NCBI GenBank assembly: GCA_027294925.1
Contig: JAPULM010000424.1
Coordinates: forward strand, 1 to 49,212
From: a bacterium
GTDB taxonomy: Bacteria > Tectomicrobia > Entotheonellia > Entotheonellales > Entotheonellaceae
Reading direction: 5' to 3'
DNA length: 49,212 nt
The notes below the pieces were generated by a model. That model was not told the origin of the DNA. It saw only the letters and a list, made by a program, of their open reading frames with translations, and did no database searches. This document shows, in pieces, positions 8,213 through 18,448 of the stretch. The translations under genes were made by a program, and so were the position numbers. Within the stretch, counting starts at the first letter, position 1, and each line of letters starts with the position of its first letter.

Positions 8213-9031
8213 TCATGAGGCAATTAGTTTAACAATAACCCGTTTACGGTATGAGACATCAATACGGCGCACAGCAAGATTTTGTTGCATGATATACGGC
8301 AACACCGATACCAGGCGTTTAAGCTGACCGGACACGTCTCCGGCCCCAATACGAATGTCAAAATCGTAAGGCTCGACTTGCCAAATGGAGGCGCCAGACG
8401 GTTCAACGCTCAACGCAACCAAGTGCATCATCTTGACCACTGAAGATTCTTGATAAGCCTGTACAAGCGCCATGGCGCGTTGGATGTCCTTCTGCTTCAG
8501 GCGCATACCAGGCATCAAAGCACGCTTACGACGCAAGCTAAACTGCGGCAGCTCTCGGTCACGCTGCGGCATAAACGGTCGTAGCACCACCCCTTCAGCA
8601 TCGAGTACCATACGCTGCCATTTCGAAACCACCACAAGATGAGGTGATCGCTCCTGCATCGTCACCGACAAGGTAGCAGGGAAACGACGCCGAATCGCGA
8701 CAGACTTGACATACGGATGACGCCCTAGCCGTGCCGCAATACTTGGCAGATCAAGTTGCAACAGCGTTATCTCACGAGGTATGGCCAGTAAATAAAGCGC
8801 ATCGTCTCGGGTCAGATCCCGGTTCCCGGCAATTTGTATCGTTTTCAACCGAAAGTAATCAGCCTTACAGATTAAGCCGTAGACGCGGTAGCTACCCCAG
8901 ACAAGCCCAACACATAGCGCAACGCCCATGCAGTAGCGGCTGAAAACCCAGGCACGCGCGAGCCACCGTTTCAGGCATTCAGAACGATGTTGCATCACCT
9001 GCGCGGCCTGGCTAACGACGCTTAACAACAT
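8213..9031 (-). CDS. ftsQ: Cell division protein FtsQ
   Basis: 272 residues. Bitopic divisome protein: a short cytoplasmic Arg-rich N-terminus, one transmembrane helix at about residues 32-52 (YCMGVALCVGLVWGSYRVYGL), then a POTRA domain starting FRLKTIQIAGNRDLTRDDALYLL and the FtsQ/DivIB beta domain (HPYVKSVAIRRRFPATLSVTMQER). Its ATG lies 3 bases after the murB stop with GAGG inside the murB end, indicating coupling. A 114-bp spacer precedes ftsA. Sequence conservation in FtsQ is low; the call rests on the POTRA motif and its position. Confidence 0.92.
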   Translation of the reverse strand: MLLSVVSQAAQVMQHRSECLKRWLARAWVFSRYCMGVALCVGLVWGSYRVYGLICKADYFRLKTIQIAGNRDLTRDDALYLLAIPREITLLQLDLPSIAARLGRHPYVKSVAIRRRFPATLSVTMQERSPHLVVVSKWQRMVLDAEGVVLRPFMPQRDRELPQFSLRRKRALMPGMRLKQKDIQRAMALVQAYQESSVVKMMHLVALSVEPSGASIWQVEPYDFDIRIGAGDVSGQLKRLVSVLPYIMQQNLAVRRIDVSYRKRVIVKLIAS

Positions 9032-9034
9032 GTC

Positions 9035-9985
9035 CTAAGCCTCCTCTCCCAGCACCCGAACTTCAAGCTCCAGGTCGATACCGTAGGCGTCCTGTACACG
9101 GGATTGCACCAAATCGATTAACGCCTCGACATCTTTGGCTGTAGCCTGGCCCATATTAACTATAAAGTTGGCGTGCACAAGCGATAACATGGCGTCCCCG
9201 ATGCGTGTTCCTTTCAGATCTAACGCATCAATCAATTGAGCAGCAGCCTCGCCTGGCGGATTCTTGAAAATCGAGCCGGCATTGGGTAAGCAAAGCGGTT
9301 GCGTTTGTTGACGGCGCTTATATGATTCATGCATAACAGCTGTGATGGCTTGCGGCTCGCCAGCTCGCACACGCATCGTCCCACCTAGCAAAATAGCCCC
9401 TGCCGGATATGACGAGGTGCGATACTGCAACCCCACCGCCGCAACTGGCAGCTCACAATCTTGGCCATTGGCCAGCAGCATACGGGCTGCTACCATAACT
9501 TGCCGTAAGTCCCCCAGATGTGTCCCGGCGTTCATAACCATGGCACCGCCAAGTGTCCCTGGAATGCCATAAGCAAACTCCATCCCACGCCAACCCTGTC
9601 GGGCTAACTGCATAGCTAGACGCGACAAAGGGTAACCGACACCTGCGTACACAAATGCCTCCGCACCGGCTTGCGAGACCGCATGAGGGGTAATCCGATA
9701 GGTTCGAAAGACGCCGCGCAAGGCCACCACAATGCCACGAACCCCGCCATCGCGAATTAACAAATTAGACCCGCCGCCAAGAATAAAAAGAGGGATCTGG
9801 TGGCAACGAGCAACGTCTTGCACCTGCCGAAGAGCCGCCAGTTCCTCAATCCGCACCCAAGCATCTGCAACACCTCCGATGTGAAATGACGTATACCGCC
9901 TCAGCGGATAGTGATAACGCTTAACACCCGGTACGTCGTGTAACAGAGTAGGAAGGTCCCATGCGACGACCTTGCCAGGACTCAT
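9035..9985 (-). CDS. murB: UDP-N-acetylenolpyruvoylglucosamine reductase
   Basis: 316 residues, flavoenzyme that reduces enolpyruvyl-UDP-GlcNAc to UDP-MurNAc in the cytoplasm. [34 protein letters not shown] (FAD-binding), [21 protein letters not shown] and the catalytic-serine region [21 protein letters not shown] are all visible; YRTSSYP precedes the substrate region. The length and lack of the extra YM loop point to the type II form. The ATG overlaps the murC stop as ATGA (9982-9985). Confidence 0.96.
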   Translation of the reverse strand: MSPGKVVAWDLPTLLHDVPGVKRYHYPLRRYTSFHIGGVADAWVRIEELAALRQVQDVARCHQIPLFILGGGSNLLIRDGGVRGIVVALRGVFRTYRITPHAVSQAGAEAFVYAGVGYPLSRLAMQLARQGWRGMEFAYGIPGTLGGAMVMNAGTHLGDLRQVMVAARMLLANGQDCELPVAAVGLQYRTSSYPAGAILLGGTMRVRAGEPQAITAVMHESYKRRQQTQPLCLPNAGSIFKNPPGEAAAQLIDALDLKGTRIGDAMLSLVHANFIVNMGQATAKDVEALIDLVQSRVQDAYGIDLELEVRVLGEEA

Positions 9986-11361
9986 TCCCCACCTCCCTCC
10001 GAGGCATGCAGGAACGCCTGAGCGACTTTCCAGACATCACCGGCGCCAAGCGTCAACAAAATGTCATGTTCACGCACAAACCGATGCAGGAATGGCCCCA
10101 CCTGTTGCCGCTCGGAGATATAATACACCTCGCGCTGCCCGTGTTCTTTAATACCTTCGCATAACCAGGCTGATGTGATGCCAGGAATGGGCGCCTCGGC
10201 TGCAGCATAGATATCAAGCAGCACTAAAACATCGGCCTCATAAAAGGCAGTAAAAAATTCTTGCTGCAAAAATTTGGTGCGCGTATAGCGATGCGGCTGA
10301 AACACCACAATCAGGCGCTCCTCAGGCCACACCAATTTAGCCGCCCGAAGCGTTTGTCGAATTTCCTCCGGATGGTGCCCGTAGTCATCCACAACCACAA
10401 CACCATGACGCTTGCCCAGGAGCTCAAAGCGACGATGGATGCCACTAAATTCTTCCAGAGCCTTCGCAATTGTCGGCAAAGGAATTTCCAGCTCTTGCCC
10501 AACAGCTATTGCCGCCAACGCATTGTAGACATTATGAACACCTGGCAGGTTGACGCAGAACGGCCCCAAACGCCGTCCGGCATGAAATACCTCAAAGCGA
10601 GACTGCGGACCAGTAAAATGAATGTCGCGGGCGATATAATCCGCCTGACTGGTCAAGCCGTATGAAATAAAACGCTTGTGGAGCTGAGGCACAAGACTCT
10701 GGATGTTTGGCTGGTCCAAACAGAGCACACTGCAGCCATAAAACGGAACTTTATTCATAAACTGGCTAAAGGCCTGCTTAATTTCATCCAAATCACGATA
10801 AAAATCCAGGTGCTCGGCATCAACCGTGGTCACCACGCCAATGGTCGGGGCCAGCATGAGAAACGAACCGTCGCTCTCATCAGCCTCAGCCACGAGGTAT
10901 TCGCCTTGCCCTAATTTGGCATTGCTGCCCAAACTGTTAAGCCGTCCACCAATCACCACCGTCGGGTCAAGATCAGCACGCGCCATAATCGTTGCAATCA
11001 GCGATGTTGTGGTGGTTTTCCCGTGCGTTCCGGCAACCGCGATACCGTACTTCATCCGCATCAGCTCAGCCAGCATCTCCGCCCGCGAAATCACCGGAAT
11101 ATGTTGGTCACGAGCCGCCATGACTTCCATATTGCCGTCTTTAACAGCGGAAGAGATGACGACCACATCGGCGCCCTGCACCTGGCTAGCCGCATGTCCT
11201 TGATACACACGCGCGCCCTGCCGCTGTAGTCGTCGTGTCACGTCTGAGACAACAAGGTCCGAGCCACGCACCACATACCCGAGATTGAGTAACACTTCGG
11301 CAATGCCACTCATACCCGCACCGCCAATCCCAACAAAATGAATGTGCTTGGTTTTACGCAT
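9982..11361 (-). CDS. murC: UDP-N-acetylmuramate--L-alanine ligase
   Basis: 459 residues from the ATG at 11361, preceded by AGAGG; the frame extends nine residues further without support. MurC adds L-Ala to UDP-MurNAc using ATP. The N-terminal UMAG motif [17 protein letters not shown], the P-loop [32 protein letters not shown] and the C-terminal [15 protein letters not shown] region follow the Mur-ligase order. It is coupled to murB by a 4-base overlap and lies 27 bases after murG. No ddl gene is found between murB and ftsQ. Confidence 0.97.
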   Translation of the reverse strand: MRKTKHIHFVGIGGAGMSGIAEVLLNLGYVVRGSDLVVSDVTRRLQRQGARVYQGHAASQVQGADVVVISSAVKDGNMEVMAARDQHIPVISRAEMLAELMRMKYGIAVAGTHGKTTTTSLIATIMARADLDPTVVIGGRLNSLGSNAKLGQGEYLVAEADESDGSFLMLAPTIGVVTTVDAEHLDFYRDLDEIKQAFSQFMNKVPFYGCSVLCLDQPNIQSLVPQLHKRFISYGLTSQADYIARDIHFTGPQSRFEVFHAGRRLGPFCVNLPGVHNVYNALAAIAVGQELEIPLPTIAKALEEFSGIHRRFELLGKRHGVVVVDDYGHHPEEIRQTLRAAKLVWPEERLIVVFQPHRYTRTKFLQQEFFTAFYEADVLVLLDIYAAAEAPIPGITSAWLCEGIKEHGQREVYYISERQQVGPFLHRFVREHDILLTLGAGDVWKVAQAFLHASEGGGE

Positions 11362-11388
11362 ACCGCATGCCTCTATCTTACAGGCCAA

Positions 11389-12498
11389 TTATGCAACCGG
11401 AGAACCAATCAGTTGTAAACATAACGTCACGATGGCATCCGCCGCTTGCGGCTTACCAAACCGGCGACTGTGCTCGGCTTGTTGATGCAGGCGTTCAGGA
11501 TGGGTCAGCAAGCCATCCATCGTCTGGTAAAGTTGCTCACCGGTCAATTCGTTATCCAGAATGACTTGCGCAGCTCCACGCCGCTGTAGAGCCAGAGCGT
11601 TAAGCCGTTGGTGATCATCAGCCGCATGAGGATATGGCAGCAAAATCGCCGCTTTACCACAAGCGGTTAATTCGGCCAAGGTGCTAGCCCCCGCCCGACA
11701 TAGTACCAGATCTGCCCAACGATAGCGCTCGGCCATATCGTAAAAGAACGGCGCGACCTCAGCCTCTATGGTCGTCTGCTGGTAGGCTTGAGCAACGTCA
11801 TCACAATCAGCCTCGCCTGTCTGATGCGCCATACGTAAACTGTGCTGATGCGACTCAAGCAGGGGTAAGGCGTCAACCACAGCCCGATTGATACGATGCG
11901 CACCCTGACTCCCCCCCACAACTAACACATGTAAGACACCGTTGTGAGGTTTACCGCTGGCCCGCCCAATCTCATAAATTTCTTGACGCACCGGGGTGCC
12001 CGTACAGGCGACCGGCGCTTTGGATAAATAAGCATCGGTCTCCGGAAAAGACGAGAACACCATTTGTGCAAAACGTGCCAAGCTGCGGACGGCGGCACCC
12101 GGAATAAGATTCTGCTCCATAATGACACGAGGAATACGTAACAACGTAGCCGCTAGTACAGCCGGCGCCATAACATAGCCGCCCGTTCCAATAACCAAAT
12201 GCGGCCGTATGCAACGCAAGATCTTAGCAGCCTGCAACACGCCGATGGCAAGTGTCACGAGCGCACGAGCTTGGGAAAGCTTTGAGCGACCTCGGAAAGC
12301 TTTGACCCAAACCGTATGTAAAGGAAACCCCTCATGTTCAAGTACCTGCGTCTCAAAGCCGCCTTGGCGACCGAGAAACACGATTTGACTGCCAGGGCAT
12401 CGCACCTTAAAACGTCGAGCCACAGCAACACCAGGATACAGATGGCCTCCCGTTCCTCCTCCAGCCACAGCAACACGTATGGGCGGTGTCGACATCAT
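11389..12498 (-). CDS. murG: UDP-GlcNAc--undecaprenyl-PP-MurNAc-pentapeptide GlcNAc transferase
   Basis: 369 residues, GT28-family peripheral membrane enzyme converting lipid I to lipid II. The N-terminal glycine-rich loop is at residues 13-23 (GGGTGGHLYPG). GTGGYVMAPAVLAA, EQNLIPGAA, the second Gly-rich loop VVGGSQGAHRIN, the sugar-nucleotide region LVLCRAGASTLAELTACGKAAILLPYPHAADDHQ and FGKPQAADAIV complete the family pattern. It begins five bases after ftsW. Confidence 0.96.
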   Translation of the reverse strand: MMSTPPIRVAVAGGGTGGHLYPGVAVARRFKVRCPGSQIVFLGRQGGFETQVLEHEGFPLHTVWVKAFRGRSKLSQARALVTLAIGVLQAAKILRCIRPHLVIGTGGYVMAPAVLAATLLRIPRVIMEQNLIPGAAVRSLARFAQMVFSSFPETDAYLSKAPVACTGTPVRQEIYEIGRASGKPHNGVLHVLVVGGSQGAHRINRAVVDALPLLESHQHSLRMAHQTGEADCDDVAQAYQQTTIEAEVAPFFYDMAERYRWADLVLCRAGASTLAELTACGKAAILLPYPHAADDHQRLNALALQRRGAAQVILDNELTGEQLYQTMDGLLTHPERLHQQAEHSRRFGKPQAADAIVTLCLQLIGSPVA

Positions 12499-12503
12499 CG
12501 TCC

Positions 12504-13607
12504 TCAGACAAAATGGCCTTCCGTCTCCGCAATGTTTAACACGACCCCAATCGCGGCCAGAGTAACCAGCAAGTTAGAACCGCCAAGACTGATAAATGGC
12601 AAAGGCAACCCCTTGGTCGGCAGCAGGCCAACGACCACGCCCAGATTCATCGTAATCTGCAGGGTCAAAAGCACGAAAATGCCAAACGCCAAATACATTC
12701 CGAACGGTTCATGGCACGATAATGCAATGCGTAAAATACGCCATAGCAGAATCAAAAAGAGGCCCACGAGCAGCGCCGCACCGACAAAGCCTAACTCCTC
12801 GCCAATAACGGCAAAAATAAAATCCGTATGGGCTTCCGGGAGATAGAACAGCTTCTGCTGGCTCTGCCCAAGACCAATACCAAATAAGCCGCCTTGCCCC
12901 AAGGCCAACAAAGCCTGAACGGACTGATAACCTCCCCCGAGCGGATCCGCCCAAGGATCAAGGAACACCAGCAAACGCTCAAAACGAAACCGCACATGCA
13001 CCAGCCCCCAGTAGAGCAATGGCAGCGCAGCCAACGCTGTATACCCGAGATAACGCAAGGGCACACCGGCAATCAACAGCAAAATTCCGCTTGTCGCAGC
13101 CAACACCAGAGCCGTTCCGAGATCGGGTTGCGAAAAAATCAATAGGGCAAACAGAGTCATCATCAACGCATTCGGAAGATAGCCATAGGCAAAACGATTT
13201 AGGCGCTCTTGCTCACGCCCGAGGGTACGGGCAATATAGAGAATCAACACATACTTAGCGAGTTCCGAAGGTTGCATGGTCAATGGCCCAAGACGCAGCC
13301 AGCGGCGCGCCCCGCCCACCTCCGTACCGAACTGGGGCAAAACAACCAATACCAGTACCAATAGCGTACAAAAAACAACCGGCATGGTGAGACGTTCCTG
13401 CACCTGATAAGGAACACAACGACCGCCCCACAGGGCCAACAACCCAATGGCCGCCCATACCATCTGTCGTTTCAAAAAATACAGCGCATCCCCATATCGT
13501 TCTTGCGCTAACACCGCACTGGTGCTGTATATCATCACCAAGCCAAAGGCAATCAGAAGAAAGGTAACCGCGACAAGAACGATGTCCGTACGCCGATAAA
13601 GCATCAT
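12504..13607 (-). CDS. ftsW: Septal peptidoglycan polymerase FtsW
   Basis: 367 residues, SEDS-family glycosyltransferase with about ten transmembrane helices. It polymerises lipid II with FtsI. Key features are GGARRWLRLGPLTMQPSELAKY (the SEDS signature region), IFSQPDLGTALVL with the conserved Asp, GGGYQSVQALLALGQGGLFGIGLGQSQQK, LPEAHTDFIFAVIGEELGF and LPTKGLPLPFISLGGSNLLV. The double ATG at 13607 follows AAGGATGT. It begins directly after mraY; the murD normally found here is missing. Confidence 0.96.
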   Translation of the reverse strand: MMLYRRTDIVLVAVTFLLIAFGLVMIYSTSAVLAQERYGDALYFLKRQMVWAAIGLLALWGGRCVPYQVQERLTMPVVFCTLLVLVLVVLPQFGTEVGGARRWLRLGPLTMQPSELAKYVLILYIARTLGREQERLNRFAYGYLPNALMMTLFALLIFSQPDLGTALVLAATSGILLLIAGVPLRYLGYTALAALPLLYWGLVHVRFRFERLLVFLDPWADPLGGGYQSVQALLALGQGGLFGIGLGQSQQKLFYLPEAHTDFIFAVIGEELGFVGAALLVGLFLILLWRILRIALSCHEPFGMYLAFGIFVLLTLQITMNLGVVVGLLPTKGLPLPFISLGGSNLLVTLAAIGVVLNIAETEGHFV

Positions 13608-13613
13608 ACATCC

Positions 13614-14702
13614 TTAGCGCAATTTCAACGTGCTCAAACTCAGAATAGCCAAAATGACGGCCACAATCCAAAAACGGACAATGACCTTAGGCTCCTGCCA
13701 ACCCTGCGCCTCAAAATGGTGATGCAAAGGGGCCATACGAAAGACACGCTTCCCGGTCAGTTTAAACGATGCCACCTGCACAATCACGGACAAGGTCTCA
13801 ATAACGAAGAGTCCGCCAATGAGGAGAAGGAGCAATTCATGCTTGGCAATAACCGCCACGGTGCCCAAAGCGCTGCCGATGGAAAGCGACCCAACATCAC
13901 CCATAAAAATCTGAGCCGGATAAGAATTAAACCACAAAAAACCTAGACTGGCTCCTAACATCGCACCACAAAACACGGCAACCTCACCTGCTCCGGGCAC
14001 ATAGAGAATATTAAGGTATTCGGCAAAGCGCACATTGCCAGCCACATATGCAATACCGGCATAGGCGAACGTCGCCACAATAAAGGGGCCGATAGCCAAG
14101 CCGTCTAATCCATCCGTTAGATTCACGGCATTGCTAGTGCCGACAATCACGACAACGGCAAACGGTATATACATGACGCCAAGATCAGGCACAACGCGTT
14201 TAAACAGCGGCACGCTTAAACGTGTCGCGTTACTTTCCGGGTCAGCCAGGGAAAAAAGCAACCACACCACTGCTGCGGCAACTGCAATTTCAAGCAAAAT
14301 TTTGCATGTTGCCTTGAGACCGACATTACTCTTACGGATTGTCTTCAGGTAGTCGTCCCAGAATCCAATGGCGCCAAACGCCAACGTCGTTCCCAACACC
14401 AACCACACGTAGAACACCTCAAGATTGGCCCAAAGCAGTGTCCCAACGATTGTCGATGCAAGAATAAGCAGGCCACCCATAGTCGGCGTTCCAGCCTTGC
14501 TGAAATGCCCCTTCGGCCCTTCATCTCGAATCATCTCGACAACCTGCAGCCGGCCCAGCAAACGGATGGCATACGGCCCGACAATCAGGCTGACAAGTAA
14601 AGCCGTTAAAGCAGCATATGCCGTACGAAAGGTCAAATAGCGAAAAACATTAAAGACAGAGAACGTCTGGTGTAGTGGGTAGAACAGGAGGTAAAACATC
14701 AC
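13614..14702 (-). CDS. mraY: Phospho-N-acetylmuramoyl-pentapeptide transferase
   Basis: 362 residues, polytopic (about ten helices), transfers phospho-MurNAc-pentapeptide to undecaprenyl phosphate to make lipid I. Diagnostic segments are GHFSKAGTPTMGGLLIL, FWDDYLKTIRKSNVGLKA with the Asp pair, NAVNLTDGLDGLAIG, NSYPAQIFMGDVGSLSIG and MAPLHHHFEAQGWQEPKVIVRFW. The ATG pair follows GGGAGGGG. Upstream there are only 62 bases before murE ends, so murF is not at its usual place. Confidence 0.97.
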   Translation of the reverse strand: MMFYLLFYPLHQTFSVFNVFRYLTFRTAYAALTALLVSLIVGPYAIRLLGRLQVVEMIRDEGPKGHFSKAGTPTMGGLLILASTIVGTLLWANLEVFYVWLVLGTTLAFGAIGFWDDYLKTIRKSNVGLKATCKILLEIAVAAAVVWLLFSLADPESNATRLSVPLFKRVVPDLGVMYIPFAVVVIVGTSNAVNLTDGLDGLAIGPFIVATFAYAGIAYVAGNVRFAEYLNILYVPGAGEVAVFCGAMLGASLGFLWFNSYPAQIFMGDVGSLSIGSALGTVAVIAKHELLLLLIGGLFVIETLSVIVQVASFKLTGKRVFRMAPLHHHFEAQGWQEPKVIVRFWIVAVILAILSLSTLKLR

Positions 14703-14764
14703 GCCCCTCCCGCAGCACCGTCGAAAATCGTCATGCTATACCCCCCACTCTACAACAACATCGG

Positions 14765-16258
14765 TTAGCAAGATGATGTGCCACGAATGCCGCCAAGTGC
14801 TTGGCGCACCACCTCACGATCATCAAAACGCAAACGCGTCTGCCCAATAATCTGATAATCCTCATGTCCTTTACCAGCAATCACGACGGTATCCTGTGGC
14901 TGTGCCATCGAGACCGCTTCGACAATAGCACGACGACGATCGACAATTGTCGTATAGTCATCCGATGAATCAATCCCTGCAACAATATCCGCAATGATAC
15001 GGCAGGGGTCTTCCGTGCGGGGATTATCCGACGTGATAATCGTATAATCACTATGGGCTGTAGCCGCTCTTCCCATGATTGGGCGCTTACCAGGGTCACG
15101 GTCACCTCCACAGCCAAAGACGGCGATTAAGCGCCCCTGAGTTTCAGCCTGTACCATACACAATACCTGCTCAAGGGCAGACGGCGTATGGGCATAATCA
15201 ACAAATACATAAAAGCCTTGTCCAGCATCAATACGCTCCAATCGACCCGGTACCTGCCGGAGCTGCGCGATCCCGCCCACAATGGCTTCGGCATCAATAT
15301 CCAACGCAATGGCGACGGCGATCCCAGCCAACAAGTTGTATACATTATGACGGCCGATCAGGGGAGAGTGAATATCTAAATGGCCTTTGGTGGTCGGCAA
15401 GATCAACGAAATCCCCTCAAGGCCATGTTGCACTGTCAACGGCTTTAGCGTCGCCTCGGTCGTCAGGCCATAGGTTAAGAGACGCTCTTTTGACTCATGC
15501 ACCAATCGCTGACCGTACGGATCGTCTAAATTGAGAACATGCCAGCGGGCTGGAAAATCTTGAAAAAGTCTGGCCTTAGCCGCGAAATAGGCTTCTTCTG
15601 TACCATGGTAGTCATAATGGTCACGACTTAAATTGGTGAAGACACAAATCTCAAAATCACACCCCGCCACCCGGTCTTGCGACAAAGCATGACTCGAAAC
15701 CTCCATGACCGCATCCGTAACCCCAGCGTCCAACATACGCTGCAACAGTTCCTGCAAATACAACGCATCCGGCGTCGTCTGCGGGGCATCCAGGCATTGT
15801 TGGGCGAAACGGTAATTGATGGTCCCAACCACACCAAGCTGCCGGCCGGCAGCTTGCAAAATTGACTCCACCACATAGGTTGTTGTCGTCTTGCCGTTTG
15901 TTCCAGTGACCCCAATTAGCTTCAGATGCCGTGATGGACGGCCATAATACGCGCTGGCGAGCATGCCTAAAGCCTTGCTCGACTGTTCGACCTGGACAAG
16001 TGTCTGCCCCTCCTGCTGCACCCGGTACAGCAGCTCAGGGGTGGGAGCTTCGACAAGCAACGATGTCGCACCCCGCTGTAGCGCTTCATCAAGAAAACAA
16101 TGACCATCAGCCTGTAGCCCACGGAGCGCAACGAAAAGAGCACCAGGCACCACCTGACGCGAGTCGGCAATCACACGCTGCACCTGACAGTGCGTGGTAC
16201 CGGCCAGAAGACGGTGCGGCACCCCTGACAGCAAATCTGCTAATTGATGTATTGACAT
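14765..16258 (-). CDS. murE: UDP-MurNAc-L-Ala-D-Glu:meso-diaminopimelate ligase
   Basis: 497 residues from the ATG at 16258 with AGGAG upstream; the frame is open to 16306 beside the ftsI stop. MurE adds the third residue of the stem peptide. The P-loop LIGVTGTNGKTTTTYVVESIL, the carbamylated-lysine region YFAAKARLFQDF and the specificity loop DNPRTEDPCRII are present. DNPR is the meso-diaminopimelate signature, so the wall is of the Gram-negative type. FGCGGDRDPGKRPIMG and GKGHEDYQII close the protein. Confidence 0.97.
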   Translation of the reverse strand: MSIHQLADLLSGVPHRLLAGTTHCQVQRVIADSRQVVPGALFVALRGLQADGHCFLDEALQRGATSLLVEAPTPELLYRVQQEGQTLVQVEQSSKALGMLASAYYGRPSRHLKLIGVTGTNGKTTTTYVVESILQAAGRQLGVVGTINYRFAQQCLDAPQTTPDALYLQELLQRMLDAGVTDAVMEVSSHALSQDRVAGCDFEICVFTNLSRDHYDYHGTEEAYFAAKARLFQDFPARWHVLNLDDPYGQRLVHESKERLLTYGLTTEATLKPLTVQHGLEGISLILPTTKGHLDIHSPLIGRHNVYNLLAGIAVAIALDIDAEAIVGGIAQLRQVPGRLERIDAGQGFYVFVDYAHTPSALEQVLCMVQAETQGRLIAVFGCGGDRDPGKRPIMGRAATAHSDYTIITSDNPRTEDPCRIIADIVAGIDSSDDYTTIVDRRRAIVEAVSMAQPQDTVVIAGKGHEDYQIIGQTRLRFDDREVVRQALGGIRGTSSC

Positions 16259-16313
16259 CGACACCGCACTCCTGCATGAAAGACAGTCTTTGACCTCACG
16301 CCACAAATTAAAT

Positions 16314-18092
16314 TCATCGTCTCAATGTTGCCATTCCCACCTCGGCGCGCTGCTGTACGAACCGCAACTCGGCAGGCCTGTCGATAGGCCTGCGTGGCCC
16401 CTGGCCTGCCGGTACCTGTAAATATGGTAAGGCTTGCTGAGCAATACGCCGAAAGACCGGAGCTGCAGCCAGACCTCCCCAACGCAATCGCTGTGGCTCA
16501 TCGAGCATCACCAATATCACCAGCTGTGGCGCATGAGCAGGCACATAGCCAACAAAAGAGGCAAGCACCTTCCGACTATATCCGCCATACTCCGGATCGA
16601 CTTTCTGAGCGGTGCCTGTTTTACCAGCAACCACATAGCTTTCCAAGGCGGCCTTGCGGCCCGTTCCATACGCAACAGCTTGCGTCAAAATCATGGTTAA
16701 CTTGGCTGCGTTCGACGGCGATACGACTCGCCGTCGAACGACAGTAGGAATGCGTCTCGTATTACCAGCGGATTCAATGCGCTCTACAACACGAGGACGA
16801 ATGAGTTCACCTCCATTCGCAATTGCGGCAAACGCCGTAATGAGCTGCAACGGGGTTACGGTGAGCTCCTGCCCAATCACCAGAGACGCGAGTGAGAAAC
16901 GTGACCAGTCCTTCGGGGCACGCAAATAGCCGGCCGCTTCGCCAGGCAAACCAACACGCGACTTTTCTCCGAACCCAAAGCGACGCATATAACGGTACAA
17001 CTGATCAGGACGTAAACGTTCGCCGACCTTAACCGTGCCAATGTTGCTAGAAAATGCAAACACATCGACAAAACTTAACCACCCATAAGGCTTATGGTCA
17101 TGTATCAGACGCCGGCCCAATCGCATCAGGCCATTCTCACAAAAGATCATCTCATCAAGTTGGGCCAAATCGTTCTCTAGCGATGCTGCGGCAGCAACAA
17201 ACTTGAAGGTCGAACCCGGCTCCACCGGATCCGTTATAGCGCGATTGCGTTGCCAGACACGCTGCTGCGGATCACGGAATTTATTCGGGTCAAAAAAAGG
17301 ATATGAGGCTATTGCCAAGAGGTCGCCCGTCTGAGGCTGCATCATGATAACGAGCCCGCTTTGCGCCCGCGTATACGACACCTGCTCTGCAATCTCTCGC
17401 TCAGCGAGATGTTGTAGCCACTCATCGAGTGTCACATACAAATCGCCCCCCCGTGGTTGCGACACCGGAGTGCCGGCGGCCTGGCCGACTTGCCGACCGA
17501 CTGCATCGCGCCGTAGAGCAACCCGCAGCGGCTTGCCAGCCAACTCTCTATTATATTGATACTCCAAGCCACCCAAGCCTTGCTCATCAACCCCAACAAA
17601 CCCCAACACCTGTCCAGCCAAATGGCGCTTAGGGTAATAACGGCGAGGCTCACGCCGAAAATGCACCCCTTTGATACCCAACCTCTGCACCTCGGCCCTA
17701 GTATCAGGCGACACGTGGCGGGCAAGCCAAGCAAATTGCGTCTTGGCAACAAGCCGACGATACACCTCTGCCGAAGATTGTTGCAACACCGCAGCCAATT
17801 GCAAGGCGGCTATACGCGGGTCTTCAATTTCGGGGGGGACGACATAAATAGAAGGCGCCAACACACTCGTGGCCAGGACGTGCCCTTGCCGGTCGATAAT
17901 GCGGCCACGCTCAGGACGGAGCGTAATATAACGCAGGTATTGTTGCGACGCTCGTTGATGCAGCTCGGCATGTTGCAGCACTTGAACGCCATAAAGACGC
18001 CCAAAAATCACCACAAAAATAGTCCCAAATAGACCCACGATAAACCACAATCTAACCCGATTGTACGGACGAGACAGACTGCGAGGCTTCAC
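16314..18092 (-). CDS. ftsI: Septal peptidoglycan transpeptidase FtsI (PBP3)
   Basis: 592 residues, class B penicillin-binding protein. One transmembrane helix at about 14-34 is followed by the dimerisation domain (RGRIIDRQGHVLATS) and the transpeptidase domain with STFK at 294-297 (active Ser294), SSN at 348-350 and KTGT at 491-494. No PASTA repeats. The start is GTG overlapping the ftsL stop (GTGA, 18089-18092) with GGAGGG five bases upstream. It acts with FtsW and is recruited by FtsL/FtsQ. Confidence 0.97.
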   Translation of the reverse strand: MKPRSLSRPYNRVRLWFIVGLFGTIFVVIFGRLYGVQVLQHAELHQRASQQYLRYITLRPERGRIIDRQGHVLATSVLAPSIYVVPPEIEDPRIAALQLAAVLQQSSAEVYRRLVAKTQFAWLARHVSPDTRAEVQRLGIKGVHFRREPRRYYPKRHLAGQVLGFVGVDEQGLGGLEYQYNRELAGKPLRVALRRDAVGRQVGQAAGTPVSQPRGGDLYVTLDEWLQHLAEREIAEQVSYTRAQSGLVIMMQPQTGDLLAIASYPFFDPNKFRDPQQRVWQRNRAITDPVEPGSTFKFVAAAASLENDLAQLDEMIFCENGLMRLGRRLIHDHKPYGWLSFVDVFAFSSNIGTVKVGERLRPDQLYRYMRRFGFGEKSRVGLPGEAAGYLRAPKDWSRFSLASLVIGQELTVTPLQLITAFAAIANGGELIRPRVVERIESAGNTRRIPTVVRRRVVSPSNAAKLTMILTQAVAYGTGRKAALESYVVAGKTGTAQKVDPEYGGYSRKVLASFVGYVPAHAPQLVILVMLDEPQRLRWGGLAAAPVFRRIAQQALPYLQVPAGQGPRRPIDRPAELRFVQQRAEVGMATLRR

Positions 18093-18445
18093 GGGTGCCC
18101 TCCGGAAGGTGCAAATTGACCATCTGGATCAACATAAACGATTTGTGATACCTGCGGTGAACGCATACCCAAGCGCTGTTTGGCTACCCGCTCAATACGT
18201 GAAAGACGACGCAACGTCGCAAACTCAACCTGCAATTCTTTTTGACGCCATAAAACACGGGTACGTCCGCCCTGCAAGGTCCCCTGACGATAGCCCAATT
18301 CAACCAGACGCATTTGCGGCCATAGATACAAGAGTACGCCAAGTAAAACCAACCCCGTGCTAATCAACATGACAACACTGACTTGTCGAGGGGGCCTCGG
18401 ACGGGCTTTACGCAGGACAGGTCTTGGCAAACGAGAGTGAGACAT
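18089..18445 (-). CDS. ftsL: Cell division protein FtsL
   Basis: 118 residues. An Arg/Pro-rich cytoplasmic tail is followed by a transmembrane helix at about 22-42 (VSVVMLISTGLVLLGVLLYLW) and then a heptad-like periplasmic segment (LGYRQGTLQGGRTRVLWRQ, LQVEFATLRRLSRIERVAK) ending RLGMRSPQVSQIVYVD. That is the usual FtsL build. FtsL is too divergent to call on sequence alone, but the position between rsmH and ftsI is decisive. GGGGGG precedes the ATG. Confidence 0.9.
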   Translation of the reverse strand: MSHSRLPRPVLRKARPRPPRQVSVVMLISTGLVLLGVLLYLWPQMRLVELGYRQGTLQGGRTRVLWRQKELQVEFATLRRLSRIERVAKQRLGMRSPQVSQIVYVDPDGQFAPSGGHP

Positions 18446-18448
18446 CGG

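Noticed and set aside
14765..16258. MurE as a MurE-MurF fusion explaining the missing murF
   Set aside because: The protein is 497 residues with one Mur-ligase P-loop, the normal size for MurE alone.
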